DNA of 64,000 bases from NCBI GenBank assembly GCA_021229015.1, contig CM037777.1:60728085-60792084 (forward strand), in the 5' to 3' direction. Within the stretch, counting starts at the first letter, position 1. Each line of letters opens with the position of its first letter. Shown piece by piece: positions 24,549 to 35,234 of this stretch. This DNA comes from Solen grandis (lineage: Eukaryota > Mollusca > Bivalvia > Adapedonta > Solenidae). The position numbers were made by a program, and so were the translations under genes. The notes under the pieces were generated by a model, which was not told the origin of the DNA, did not search any database, and saw only the letters and a program-made list of their open reading frames with translations.

Positions 24549-25303
24549 TTAAAAAATGTTACATGAGTCTAATCAAACTTGGTCAGAATGTTTGTCTTGA
24601 TGATATCTTGAACCCTTTCGAAAATGGGTCAGGTTGGATCAAAAAGTAGGTCAGTAGGTCAAATCTTAGAAAAATCTTGTTTACACACTAGAGGCCACAA
24701 TTTTGATCCAATCTTCCTCAAACTTGGTCAGAATGTTTGTCTTGATGATATCTTCCCTTTGAAAAATCTTGTTTACACACTAGAGGCCACAATTTTGATC
24801 CAATCTTCCTCAAACTTGGTCAGATTGTTTGTCTTGATGATATCTTGAACCCTTTCGAAAATGGGTCAGGTTGGATCAAAAAGTAGGTCAGTAGGTCAAA
24901 TCTTAGAAAAATCTTGTTTACACACTAGAGGCCACAATTTTGATCCAATCTTCCTCAAACTTGGTCAGAATGTTTGTCTTGATGATATCTTGAACCCTTT
25001 CGAAAATGGGCAGGGCCGGACCGAAAAGTAGGTCAAACCAGTTTGAAAATGGGTGAGGCTGGATAGAAATGTAGGTCAAATCTTAGAAAAATCTTGTTTA
25101 TACTCTGAGGGCAACATTTTTGGTCAAATCATCCTCAAACTTTGGCAGAATGTTTGTCATGATGATATCTTTTGTGGATGGGGTCAGAAAATTCCTGAAC
25201 ATTGTTTCACCTCATCATCTTAATTCTAAAGCAATCTGTTTTGTATAGGCAATGAATGATACTTTTCTCAGGTGAGCGATCTAGGGCTATCTTGGCCCTC
25301 TTG
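24549..25303 (+). mobile_element. Hairpin-ended repeat element, 3' part (copy 4)
   Basis: Tandem units of ~144 bp (one shortened to ~93 bp) with 'ACACTAGAGGCCACAATTTT', 'TTGGTCAGAATGTTTGTC' and 'AAAGTAGGTCAGTAGGTCAA'. It ends with AGGTGAGCGATCTAGGGCTATCTTGGCCCT. The expected start hairpin is lost in the adjacent assembly gap. Open frames here are repeat translations. Confidence 0.8.
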
Positions 25304-25977
25304 TTATACTGAGTGTATGTCAGATGTATTACAAAATTCTCCGGTTCACACACTGAAAAAAGACCAGAATTATAGTCAAATAAACAATATATAGAAAACT
25401 ATGTCCAACTTGCGTTTTATAAAATTACAAAAACTCTATTGAAAGAAAGCGTTTCTAATGAGAATAAAGCAACAGCGTTAAGACTTGATGCAGTAGAATT
25501 TAGTGTTTCTTTATCTTTAAATTTTCAAAGATAGTTCCATGACCCTTGAGAATTCAAGAAGTCCAAATGGCTGATTTCTTGATGGGTGATATATACCTTA
25601 TGGTTATGGTTTTATGCAATGTAGGGAGACCAGAACTGCCAACAATTCCACAAGGATACATATGCCAAGAATTTCCTTCTGAAGAAGCATAAGCGTTGCA
25701 TTCAAAAACTAATCCCCGTTAATTGGCATCATTTTTTTTCATGTCTTTAATTCTTTAGTTGCAGGTAGAGATAATCACAATCTTTTCCGCATTTACCTAT
25801 TTTACCCATGTTAGATGCTGTATGTCTGTGCTTGCTGACTTTGTGCCGGAGCTGACCAGTTTTTTTGTTGTTGTTGTTGTTTCATTATTATTTCTTCAAA
25901 TTTCTTTATCTCAGATATATTTAGATAATATTATCTGACTGAGTCCGAAATTAACTGACTTATATTTGTGAATCATG
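25304..25977. other. Intergenic, nothing recognised
   Basis: A+T-rich with a short GTT repeat near 25865-25880. Confidence 0.4.
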
Positions 25978-26161
25978 TACAGTCAAACATGTCTTAAATA
26001 GTCAGTCAAGGGAATAAGAGAAAGTCGCCACTTAATAGAGGTGACCTCTAAATTAAGTACAAATATAAGATATAATGCTACAGTTTGGTAATACATTTAA
26101 ATTGACCGCTTAATGAAATTGGCTGCTTAGTACAGGTGGTTGCTAATACAGGTTGAACTGT
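25978..26161. mobile_element. TIR element, TACAGTYRAAC type (~185 bp)
   Basis: The left end TACAGTCAAACATGTCTTA and reverse-complemented right end TACAGTTCAACCTGTATTA match at about 14 of 19 positions. The interior has 'GACCGCTTAAT' and 'GTGACCTCTAAATTAAGTAC', shared with the copies near 18.7 and 57.7 kb. TA dinucleotides at both ends fit a TA target. Confidence 0.7.
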
Positions 26162-27580
26162 AATTTCTTATAGGCAGGTCAGGAAAACACACACCTTCTG
26201 CTTAAAATACTATTTTTATGCAACGTTTGTTGGAAATTTAAAATGGAGTCATTTAAAGCTGGTCCAGACTTGGTGGGAGCTAGTTAGTACGGTAGTACCA
26301 TTTGTGACTATATTTTATACTGGATCTGGTCTCTCACTGAACAGGTTACTAGTATATAACCTGGAATGAATGGATCTGGATTCTATGGCTGGGTTACGGC
26401 TCGAATAACCACACACTTCAAGGTCCTGAGGTTCCTTGCCTCTTAGATATGCAATGTCTAGTGTAAAGATGTGTTAATATTCTCTGGACCTATTATTTTT
26501 AACCCAGCAATCTGTTAGAGTAAGCCTGTAATATGCTTGCAACATACACATTTGCCTAATTTGACAGTCACATTTTGCAACTAGTATTATATGAAATGAA
26601 ATAATGCATTTATTTTACATTTATACTGATTACTAAAAACTTCAAGCTGCCTGAAGAGAAAAAAAACTTTCATACAACTGAACTAAATATGTATGCTATC
26701 CACTGAAAATATATCTTATAAAAGTTTATTTCACCCATAATTTATTGTTATTTTTCTATTCGGGTCTCGAGAAAATGAGGAAAATGTATGTAATAATCTT
26801 TAAATTAAATACTATATTACAAAGAAATGTGTGATTTAATTCCATTCATGATTAAAATGGCTTAAACATTTAACTATGTGAAATTTTATTCTTTCTTTGA
26901 GATTTGTGGCATTTGCTGCATACATCAGTATTATCATGAACTGAAAACAGACATTTGGGATACTGTTAGCTAGGTGCCCAAAAGAAGCTGGTAATTTATA
27001 TGTTATTGTCTAAAAGGTTATCTTATCTACAATGGAATGTAAGCTTAATGGCTTTATTGTAGGTGTTAATTTTTTCAGCAGGTTGTGTGTTTGAAATATA
27101 CATGGCTGGGCTTATTAGGTATTCTGTGATTTAAATAGTGGATTAATGGAAACTGTCTTAATGCAGATAGTCTTCACTGTAAAACTTGGATTTTTTGTTC
27201 AAGGACTACTTCTTAATAATCTTAATAATTTTCTAGGCCTCAGCAAAGCTTAAACCTGTGTAAGTATGTACACCACTGACGTCTCTGTCAGTGTAAGCTG
27301 TTGAGTTTGATTACAACTAAGACTGAACTGACCCATTTAAACCTCGTTCTGGTTACCTTACTGAATATGCATGAGATAATATTAAGAATGGTCTATTACA
27401 TCATCATCACCAGTCATCTTGGAAATGGTTTCCATGGTAACATGTCACTTGTCCTGATGATGGTTACTCCACCCACTGATCATGGTGAACAAGAATCTAA
27501 ACAAGTGCTGGTAGAACCAGTGGATGCTCCCAGAATTGCACTTTGTCACTTGATGGGTACTTTATTATACTATATGAGCA
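26162..27580. other. Intergenic, no supported gene
   Basis: Mostly A+T-rich. A 103-codon open frame (27301-27612, plus) has no recognisable domain and runs into a repeat at its 3' end, so I do not call it a gene. Confidence 0.4.
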
Positions 27581-27581
27581 C

Positions 27582-28108
27582 TGGACAAAATTTAAGTATG
27601 AAAAATAACTGAGGGCAATAACTCCTTAATTATGCAAAACAGAGTAATGGTTCTTGTACACTGCATTTCTTCTCATTGAGATCTATCTACCTATGAAGTT
27701 TCATGTTAATACTTCTTATAGTTTCTGTGTTTTGCTTTGGACAAAATTTAAGTATGAAAAATAACAAAGGGCAATAACCCCTAAATTATGAAAAACAGAG
27801 TTATAGTTTTTGTACACAGCACTTCTCCTTGTTGAGATCTATCTAGTATGAAGTTATCATGTTTGTGTTATACTCCAGATAAAATTATGACAGAATGACG
27901 GGAAAGATAGATGGACAAAGTGGCACCTATATGCTCTCCCTTCAGTGAGCGTAAAATATTATCAGAGGGTCAAAAGTTATGACCCTTGAGCTATAGAAAA
28001 AATTTCAGATTTCACTTTACAATCTAGCTTCCACAAATTAAGTCAACATAAAACATTAAATCAAGGATATCAGGTGAGCAATATAGGGCCATCACCACCT
28101 TCTTGTAT
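27582..28108 (+). repeat. Tandem ~156-bp units with a hairpin-element 3' remnant
   Basis: 'TGGACAAAATTTAAGTATGA' occurs at 27582 and 27738. Both units contain 'GGGCAATAAC', 'AAAACAGAGT' and 'TTGAGATCTATCTA'. The stretch closes with 'CAGGTGAGCAATATAGGGCC' near 28072, a decayed version of the AGGTGAGCGATC..AGGGCC end. Confidence 0.65.
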
Positions 28109-28117
28109 CAGATTTCC

Positions 28118-29075
28118 AACTAGAAATGTGTCCATAGGACACGGATGCCCCCGCCATTTTGTTTATTAGATGATATTTTTGTCAGTGAATATGATGAAAA
28201 ATTGGAAAATTTATATAAAAGATGATTTTAAGATCAAATGAGTGCTGTGACCCTGACCTAAACTAAGTGATGTGACTTGCAACCTGGTACTTGTTTTGCA
28301 ACACATTGTTTTATCCTAAGGATCCCCTTGTGCCAAGTTATATCAAAACATGATTATACACAAAAAAGATACAGTCTAAACAAGACTGCTTACACAAATT
28401 TCAAACTCAACTGCTGTGACCTTGACCTTGAAGCTAGCAACTTGGTTCTTGTTTGAGCCAAGTTATTTCAAAACACAACCATTCACAACAAACTTAAAGC
28501 CGGAACAAGATTTTAATGTCAACCAAGTGCAGTGACCTTGAACTTCAAGCTTATTTGTGACATATTGTCTTGTCCTTAGGATCACTTGTGTCAAGTTATT
28601 TCAAAACACAACCATTCACAACAAAATTAAAGCCGGGACACCATTTTAAGGTCAACCAAATGCTGTGATCTTGACCTTCAAGCTAGAAACCTGGTTCGTG
28701 TTTGCGACACATTGTCTTGTCCTAAGGATCACTTATGCCAAGTTATTTCAAAACACCACCATACATAACAAAGTAATACAGCTGGGACCATATTTAAAGG
28801 TTAACTGAGTGCTGTGAACTTAAAGCTAGCGACCTGGTTGATGTTTGCGACACATGGTCTTTTCCAAAGGATCACTTATGCCAAGTTATTTGAAAAACAA
28901 ACAATCAAGACTAGATTTACAATTGGGACAAGATTTTAATTTCAACTGCTGTGACCTTAACCTTCAAGCAAGTGACCTAGTTCTTGTTCACAACACATCG
29001 TCTTGTCCTAAGGATCACTTGTGCCAAGTTATTTGAAAAGCAACCCTACATAACAAAGTTACAGTTGGGACACAA
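28118..29075 (+). mobile_element. Element starting with a GTGTCC/GGACAC hairpin, internal ~145-bp units
   Basis: The opening palindrome GTGTCCATAGGACAC (28128-28142) is followed by GGATGCCCCCGCC. About six units then carry 'CTGTGACCTTGACCTTCAAG', 'CTTGTCCTAAGGATCACTTG' and 'CCAAGTTATTTCAAAACA'. It ends near a CA-rich tract at ~29080-29110. No protein is encoded. It lies directly 3' of the Tudor-like gene. Confidence 0.7.
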
Positions 29076-29254
29076 ATTCTTGCACACACTAACACACACG
29101 CACACATACAGACGAGTGTAACACTATATGCTATTTCATGGGGGGGGGGGGTCCAATCACTGGACTGCAATATCATGTGATCAATGATTGACCTTGTTTG
29201 CACAGAAGAACACATAGATTTGTTTGTGATACTGATTGTGAGAAGTTGACATAG

Positions 29255-29441
29255 TCATGAACTGAAAACAATTCTAAAACAATGGGTGAAGGAGGGATGA
29301 ATGATGGCATTTTGATCATACAAAACAGACTTACAGTTAAAATTGCAATAACCTGAGGACTGAAGAAGGGAACATGGAAAATTATGCATGGCTTGGAAAA
29401 CTAAGGGAATTTCTTTTTCTTCTCCTGTGTGTTTCTGTAGT
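29255..29441 (-). CDS. Probable terminal exon of the Tudor-like gene
   Basis: The acceptor CATATTGCAG|A gives the single base needed to complete the phase-2 codon of the preceding exon. The frame then runs 61 codons to TGA. The first ~20 residues (LQKHTGEEKEIPLVFQAM) look like the last strand pair of the module: GEEKEIP mirrors GELKEIP of the previous exon. The remaining ~45 residues (Cys-, Ser- and His-rich) show no recognised motif and could be a genuine tail or partly 3' untranslated sequence. A possible internal donor (CCTCAG|GTTATT) about two-thirds upstream of the stop would allow an alternative end. I could not locate a clear polyadenylation signal just downstream. Confidence 0.6.
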
Positions 29442-29570
29442 CTGCAATATGGCAAGAAACAGACTTTGAATCAGTTTAAAGTATTGCGATTTTTCTACAT
29501 TTCGAATACATACAAAAACTCAATAAAGATATACATGTAATAACTGCTCTACAAAAATATATTTTCTTAC

Positions 29571-29796
29571 GGTTCTTCCTGTGTACAAAGCTTCACCGTG
29601 ATTGGACTATGACTTTCAACCTTTGCTGGGACATAGGTTTTTGTCCCATTGACATCAGTGGGTACCAAGGCACACTTCCAGTCTTTGATGTCCCTGCTGG
29701 TCTCCCGGTCATGGTGGAAGAGGTACACGGAGGGAATTTCTTTCAACTCCCCATTAAAACTTACAATGTATGACAGTGTGGTGTGACTTTTCACCG
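29571..29796 (-). CDS. Internal exon: middle of the last DUF4537/Tudor-like module
   Basis: The acceptor TATTGCAG|CG gives phase 1 entry; the donor ACC|GTAAGA gives phase 2 exit; length is 226 nt. It encodes a YIVSFNGELKEIP strand pair that continues the barrel opened by ARYDDTGFF in the previous exon. A linker and the second barrel follow: CALVPTDVNGTKTYVPAKVE and PITVKLCTQEE. 'NGELKEIP' parallels 'YDGTVRDVP' of the previous module, and 'YVPAKV' parallels 'YVPGTV' and 'YAPGKI'. The donor overlaps an in-frame TAA (CC|G TAA GA). If the intron were retained, translation would stop one residue after the exon. The splice is preferred because the next exon continues the fold in the correct phase. 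Residues are rich in Ser, Thr and charged types; there is no membrane segment or signal peptide. Confidence 0.8.
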
Positions 29797-30310
29797 CTGC
29801 AATAGGATATAAACAGCTAATTCATATTGATCAACCATAGAAATAACTGCCAATAAGAAAGTATTTTTCCTTCTTCTTCTTTTTCTATGATAATGGCAAA
29901 CATTCAATACTGAAACATGGCCATGTGTTGGGGGTTAAATAGTAAAAGTCTGTCAGGTTTCAAAAGCTACTCAGTCCACCTGGTGATAAAGAAACTGAAG
30001 GTGTGAAACTGAACACCTTGTAATCCCTAACTGTAAAAATATGTACCCATATAAACTGCTGTGCAGGAAGAAGGATATTAGTAAAGTTAATCAAAGCGCA
30101 CAATGTGCTGAGAGACGGCGACGGGATAATTAACATTATAAACCCAGAATTTCTGAAGTTATTGAAGCAGTCATATGATGACAAAAACTCCACCCGCTGT
30201 TGCTACAGAATTTCTGTTTGTAACATAATAATCCGGAGTAAAAGTCATGAACCTTTCATTCATAAAGAGCTGCATACCTAAGTAGGTCATTCTCTTTCTC
30301 TAGTGCTAGC
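29797..30310. other. Intron of the Tudor-like gene
   Basis: No exon recognised. 'AGCGCACAATGTGCTGAGAGACGG' region (~30090-30120) is an inverted copy of the motif near 11.72 kb. Confidence 0.5.
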
Positions 30311-30536
30311 GAATTCTATCTGTTGTTTTGTATATGTAGAAATTGACCAGATATTTGATTATTTAAGATACTAGAATGTTTGCCTATCTATTTCCAAGTT
30401 AAGAAATGCCCTGGGAGGAACCTGAATTCTATCTGTTGTTTTGTATATGTAGAAATTGACCAGATATTTGATTATTTAAGATACTAGAATGTTTGCCTAT
30501 CTATTTCCAAGTTAAGAAATGCCCTGGGAGGAACCT
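30311..30536. repeat. Exact 113-bp tandem duplication
   Basis: 30311-30423 and 30424-30536 are identical at every base by direct comparison. It lies in the intron between the exons at 31916-32201 and 29571-29796. Confidence 0.95.
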
Positions 30537-30594
30537 AACTCGCCATCATGCAAAATATTGTGTGGACTACTTTAGGTCAATTACATACATACGG

Positions 30595-30945
30595 AGCACT
30601 ATTTTTCTTTTTACAGGAGTAGATCTTCATATACGTAAGATGGGTTGCTGTTCTGGTTAAGAAATATCACGGATATTTTTTTCACGCTTAAAATTGATGC
30701 TTCCAATGCAAAATAATGGCAAAAGAAAACATGTTAACAAACAATAACACACTAAAAGCGGCTACGGCTATGATTTAAACGTCTGTGTAACATATTCCAC
30801 TCGTATTCGTTAGTGCAGAATCGCACTGCATGGATCCGCACTAAGCACGGAGAGGTACAGTTAAAATTGTTGTGGAAAATATGCAAATTAGCAAGGCCTG
30901 ATTTCGTTCTTCAGCATAAGACGGCTAATCGCCGTCTAAAAAACA
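30595..30945 (-). repeat. Dispersed ~340-bp repeat, copy B (inverted)
   Basis: Reverse-complement match to 9527-9866. A 19-nt palindrome AGACGGCTAATCGCCGTCT lies at its outer end (30919-30937). Confidence 0.75.
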
Positions 30946-31459
30946 GGATAAAAGCTGGTGTATAGTATTTACGGTTTGAACATTGATGCAATCAGTGCTG
31001 ATTTAAATTCGGGGATTGTATCAGCACTGACTACATAATTATGATAGTAATACATTCCACTGGACAGCAGTTGGAGGGAAAAATGAGTTTTTGTACTAGT
31101 CAACTGTGGTAAACATTATCTGAAAAGCTAAATGATGGTAATTCCTGGATTTTCTTGTGTATGGAATTAGTGGTGTCAGACTGGTTTATATTTTTTCAAT
31201 GTGACTTTTGGCACGGTCCTTACATTAATTTTACAAATATCAGTGTGACATTAGTATTTTAAAGTGTTTACTTCAAAAACTTCAGTATGACATTAAATTT
31301 TTCTGTTCAAAATCGGGATGTGACTATGGCACAGGATCCCTTCCTTTCCCAGTCACTGAAATGGCTACAGGCTACAGTTTTATTGTGGGTACAAGTCCAA
31401 GTGATCAACTGGATAGAGTTAAAAAAGTTGATAACAAGGGCTACATTTGATTGAACACC

Positions 31460-31689
31460 ATGCCCCCGAGGTGGGCCTTAGACCTTGGGGGTCAAGGTCA
31501 TTTGAAGATCAAGGTCGCCTGGCAGGTAGAGCTCATCAAGGTGCGTGCGCCTGTGAAGTTTAGAGTCTGCAGGTGGAAGAACTTCTGTGTTATGGTCAAA
31601 GATTAAAGATTTTTGACAAATAGACAAACAGACAGACAGACCAAAAACGACCAAAAACAATACGCCCCGATTTATCCATTCGGGGGCAT
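31460..31689. mobile_element. Short TIR element, ATGCCCCCGA ends (230 bp)
   Basis: ATGCCCCCGA at 31460-31469 is exactly inverted at 31680-31689. The interior has a GGTCAAGGTCA-type segment and a CAGACAGACAGAC tract. Ends of this type are familiar from bivalve genomes (memory, not searched). Intronic to the Tudor-like gene. Confidence 0.7.
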
Positions 31690-31915
31690 AAAATGGTACA
31701 TTTACAGTGTAGTTCACTTGCTTGTTGCTGATGGTATATGGGTAGTCCTAGCATGACTGGCCCAGACTTGGTATAATTTGACCTGCTGCGAATGTGAATC
31801 TATAGAGAACCTCCCAGGTACAAAACCCTGCTCTAGAAGCCTCCTATTTCGGTTTGCATTAGTTCCCAATTGACATAAAAAAAAAAGTTCTATATTAAGA
31901 AATTATTTTACTTAC

Positions 31916-32201
31916 TGCATCTGGAGAAAAATCCAGTATCGTCATAGCGTGCGACAGCTGAACCATTCTGTACAACCCGAACCTCACATTCCTTGATGTA
32001 CTCAACCACCTGCTGGTACTTCCAAAGATCTAACTTGAACATCTCGCAATTCTGATCTTTGATGGGTACATCTCTTACAGTACCATCGTAAAATTCCACC
32101 CTGGCAAATTCAGAGTTGTCTGCCTTGTAGATTTTATCTATTTTCCCAGGTGCGTAACTGAAGACATGCTCTTTGTGCAGAGCGACCACTGTATCCCTTG
32201 G
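31916..32201 (-). CDS. Internal exon: second half of one Tudor-like module and start of the next
   Basis: The 286-nt exon enters in phase 0 (TCATCAG|CCA) and leaves in phase 1 at the perfect donor GCA|GTAAGT. It encodes PRDTVVALHKEHVFSYAPGK, then a FARVEFYDGTVRDVP strand pair, a helical stretch (DLWKYQQVVEYIKECE), and finally a new barrel start, AVARYDDTGFF. The first part completes the module begun at 33195-32927. The last part (A/V-ARYDD-GFF) matches VLARWKDDGWYY in the preceding exon, so a further module starts before the exon boundary. Module boundaries therefore do not coincide with exon boundaries, but the phases do: C|A plus CG at the next exon rebuilds a Thr codon. The acceptor has a weaker pyrimidine tract than the others, but reading-frame continuity across both junctions supports it. 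Confidence 0.85.
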
Positions 32202-32926
32202 CTGATGAGTAGTTCAAATTAAAATAATTTGTACATGTAACATTAATATTTGTCAAATGATGATGTGTATATGAGTACTAAGTGTTAACACACCGGTCCA
32301 TCTTTTTATACCTTAAAACAGTTCACAAAAAAGGCTATTTTTGTCAGCATTATTTTTGAGACCATAAAAAATCTTATGGTTCACCTTAAAACCATAATCT
32401 TAATGACTCAGTTGTACACCCTTAGTGTACTGGAACAGGTCTTGATAAAATTTGTTGCTTTTAATACAGTTTATGAAATCACTGAGAAAGCAGGACTGAG
32501 TGATTTAAAGAATGAATTGAAATTCAAGTTAAACTGATCTGTAATTGTATTGTTTTCCAAGAGAAAATAAAAGTCTTTATATTGGAAATGCTTGCTGAGG
32601 ACAAGTAAAGTCATAGTACTTTCAATTACAAAATTTAAGTACTCTCAATTAACTGCAAAACACTAAATAGCATTTTAATATGAGCATTTTCTTTAAGCCA
32701 TAAAATCCTGAAGAGATCAGATAAGATCATTGAGTACCACTTACGCTACTTCAGAATCTTGCAAGAATACATGACATTATGGTACTGGAAATCATGTAGC
32801 GTTTTACCAGAAATGATGGTTCGTTAAAGCATTATCACAATTCTGTTACTTGATCAGATTTCAATGTGCAGACCTGTGTAGATCACTCATTGTTAGTTAT
32901 AGCATGTTAAACCAGCATGAGCTCAC
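32202..32926. other. Intron of the Tudor-like gene
   Basis: A+T-rich, no repeat element or further exon seen. Confidence 0.6.
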
Positions 32927-33195
32927 CTGGAAGATATATTTTTCATCCACTATGATATCATCTGCCTGAATGTCTTCTGAATATCCGGTCCTGTCCATCA
33001 CACGGTACCGACCGTCCTGTGTGTCCTGGTATTTTCCGTAATAGTACCATCCGTCGTCCTTCCAACGTGCCAATACCACCTGGTTTTTCTTGAATTTTAG
33101 CCCCTCAAATTGCTCTATCACTGTGTCGTTAGTTGTGTTGAACGGCTTGGGGGATGGCGGTTTGGGGGGAAGAGGCTTGGAAGGTGTGTGAATGG
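32927..33195 (-). CDS. Internal exon: proline-rich linker plus first half of a DUF4537/Tudor-like module
   Basis: On the minus strand the exon starts after a pyrimidine-rich acceptor (TTTCTGTCCAG) in phase 1 and ends at donor CAG|GTGAGC in phase 0; it is 269 nt long. The first ~20 residues are a Pro/Lys-rich linker (PSKPLPPKPPSPKPF). A Tudor-like half-barrel follows, with VVLARWKDDGWYYYGKY, a YRVMDRTG strand and a DDIIVDEKYIFQ end. 'VLAR..DGWYY.G' is the characteristic first strand pair of DUF4537. The downstream exon begins PRDTVVAL in matching phase, so the IFQ|PRD junction rebuilds the usual 'QPGD' link between the two barrels of a module. Valine codons (GTG), not methionines, stand at the apparent open-frame start, so this is not a translation start. 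An exact 46-bp duplication lies 27 bp upstream of the exon. Confidence 0.85.
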
Positions 33196-33221
33196 CTGGA
33201 CAGAAATGAAAACCTTGTTGG

Positions 33222-33313
33222 CAATGTTAATGATGTTGATGTGGTTCTTGATGTACAAACTGGACAACAATGTTAATGATGTTGATGTGGTTCTTGATGT
33301 ACAAACTGGACAA
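33222..33313. repeat. Exact 46-bp tandem duplication
   Basis: 33222-33267 and 33268-33313 are identical (contain AATGATGTTGATGTGGTTC). It lies in the intron beside the acceptor of the exon at 33195. Confidence 0.95.
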
Positions 33314-33856
33314 AACTCACATGTCCAAACGTGAAAATGAACACCTTTTCATATACAATATCTGACTGACCTAAAATTAATCCAGAGGTGCATAGCTCAG
33401 ACAAAAGAGTATCAGTAAGTTACTTTATAATTTTTTAATTGATTTCTGTGAAACTGGATATTGTGAAAATAAATTTTAAGGAAGAAGTTTCTCTCCAAAG
33501 CTGCTTCATGCGGTAACAGTCAACAAACATTGCTTACTTTTCAGATTCAGAATGGATATTTCTTGATGCTAGGAGTTACTTAATATGGAAAAACAAAATG
33601 TTTTGTTTGTTGTTTCTGTTTGGAGAAATAAATATTAGTGCTCATGTGCCAGATATACATGGATCAGCTGTTAAATCTTGCTAAGTGATATTTGTGTTAA
33701 TGTAAGTTAGATGTTGCCTGTGTTTGGTGCCATTTAAAGTGTTTTCACTAAAACCATTGCATAGATCATAAAGAAAACATAAAACTATAATGTTGCAACC
33801 AGACCTATTTGTCTGGATCTGAACAATAATAACAGACAATATAGACAAATAAAATA

Positions 33857-33992
33857 TTAACCCTTTCCCTCATATAGACTCATTTTGATGCACTCAATAG
33901 GTACCACATAAAGCCTGATCTGTCTTAACCCTTTCCCTCATATAGACTTATTTTGATGCACTCAATAGGTACCACATAATGCCTGATCTGCA
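33857..33992. repeat. 68-bp near-exact tandem duplication
   Basis: 'TTAACCCTTTCCCTCATATA' starts at 33857 and 33925. The two units differ at a few positions (for example ACTCATTTT and ACTTATTTT). Confidence 0.85.
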
Positions 33993-35234
33993 GAAAACCA
34001 CAGTTAAACCTACATGGGGCTCTTTTCAGAAGATTGTTACCAACAGGAGGGACTTTAACAAATAGAATGGTATCCTGTCACGGTAAATTGATGGCAAGCA
34101 TATAATGTGGGGATTTTGACAATTTGCAAATACACCAAGGTTGGGGATTTAGACAAAAATAAAATGAAAAACTTTTAAAATTTTTAAAATTTCTAAATTT
34201 TTTATCCCCCCTCTAAAGAAGGAAATTTTAACTATTGTAAATTTCCACCAATTTTTTTTGGAGAGGGGGTAAAAAGTATCCAAAAAATACAGCTACAATG
34301 CCCAAAAAAGTGCCTTGGGGGGCTCCCTTGCTTTGAAAGCTTATAAAAATTTGGACGAAATTATAAAAAAATTGATTAAAAAGATTTACAACAGTTTTAA
34401 AGCCAAAAAATAAGGGAAAAATCAATAAGAAAACCAATAAAGAATATTAACAATGAAAACCCCAGTTTACAACCAAGTTAAACTACCTCAACCAAACCCT
34501 AGCCTCATAACCTTTGCAGTAATTTCCTTGATCAGATGCTGGGCATTCAAAAATATATAAGCAAAAAAATCAGCTCAGTAGATCCCCTTCCCCCCACGTT
34601 GCTTCCGACCAAAAATTCTATATTTCAAAACCATTTTCTTAAAAAAACCTTTTAAAAGAAAAACCTGAAAGATTCCTTCTCCCTTAAATTACATGATTTA
34701 AAACCCCTTTATGACTGAAACCCTGTTTTATTTAGGGTCCGTTGCCGTTTGGGCTTTGGGGCTGACCCTTTAAACCCTTTTTGAATATTGGGTAAAATTT
34801 AAAAATCATGCTTTAAGGGGTTTAAAAAAGGGGATAATTAAGAATTTTTATTTAACCCCCAAATATCAACACACATCACGTAGAAAATTAAAGTAAAAAA
34901 GCAAACAAATCAAAATATCAAATATATAAAAATTTTTCAACACTAAAAAAAGCGGCCTCTGATATTAAAACCAAAATTTTTTCACTCTACCAAAAATGGA
35001 AAGGGGGGTTGTAAATTTTATCATTCCACAAACCAAATTCATATGAGGGGAATATGTTACCAAATTTACACAAACTTTTTAAAATTTAATGTAACTTTTT
35101 TAATTTTTATTGTTTGTAAACTTTTTCTTTTACCTTTTTTTTTTGCACGGAAAATCCTTTAACGTGAACAAAATCTTTGCTTTTTTTAATCGGAACAAAA
35201 ACCAATTTTACTAAAAAATTACCCTTAAAAAAAA

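Noticed and set aside
24422..24848. Frames running across or beside the N gap
   Set aside because: One contains 34 undetermined residues; both are repeat translations.
27301..27612. 103-codon plus-strand frame
   Set aside because: No domain, no splice partner, and the 3' part enters a tandem repeat; a chance frame is more likely.
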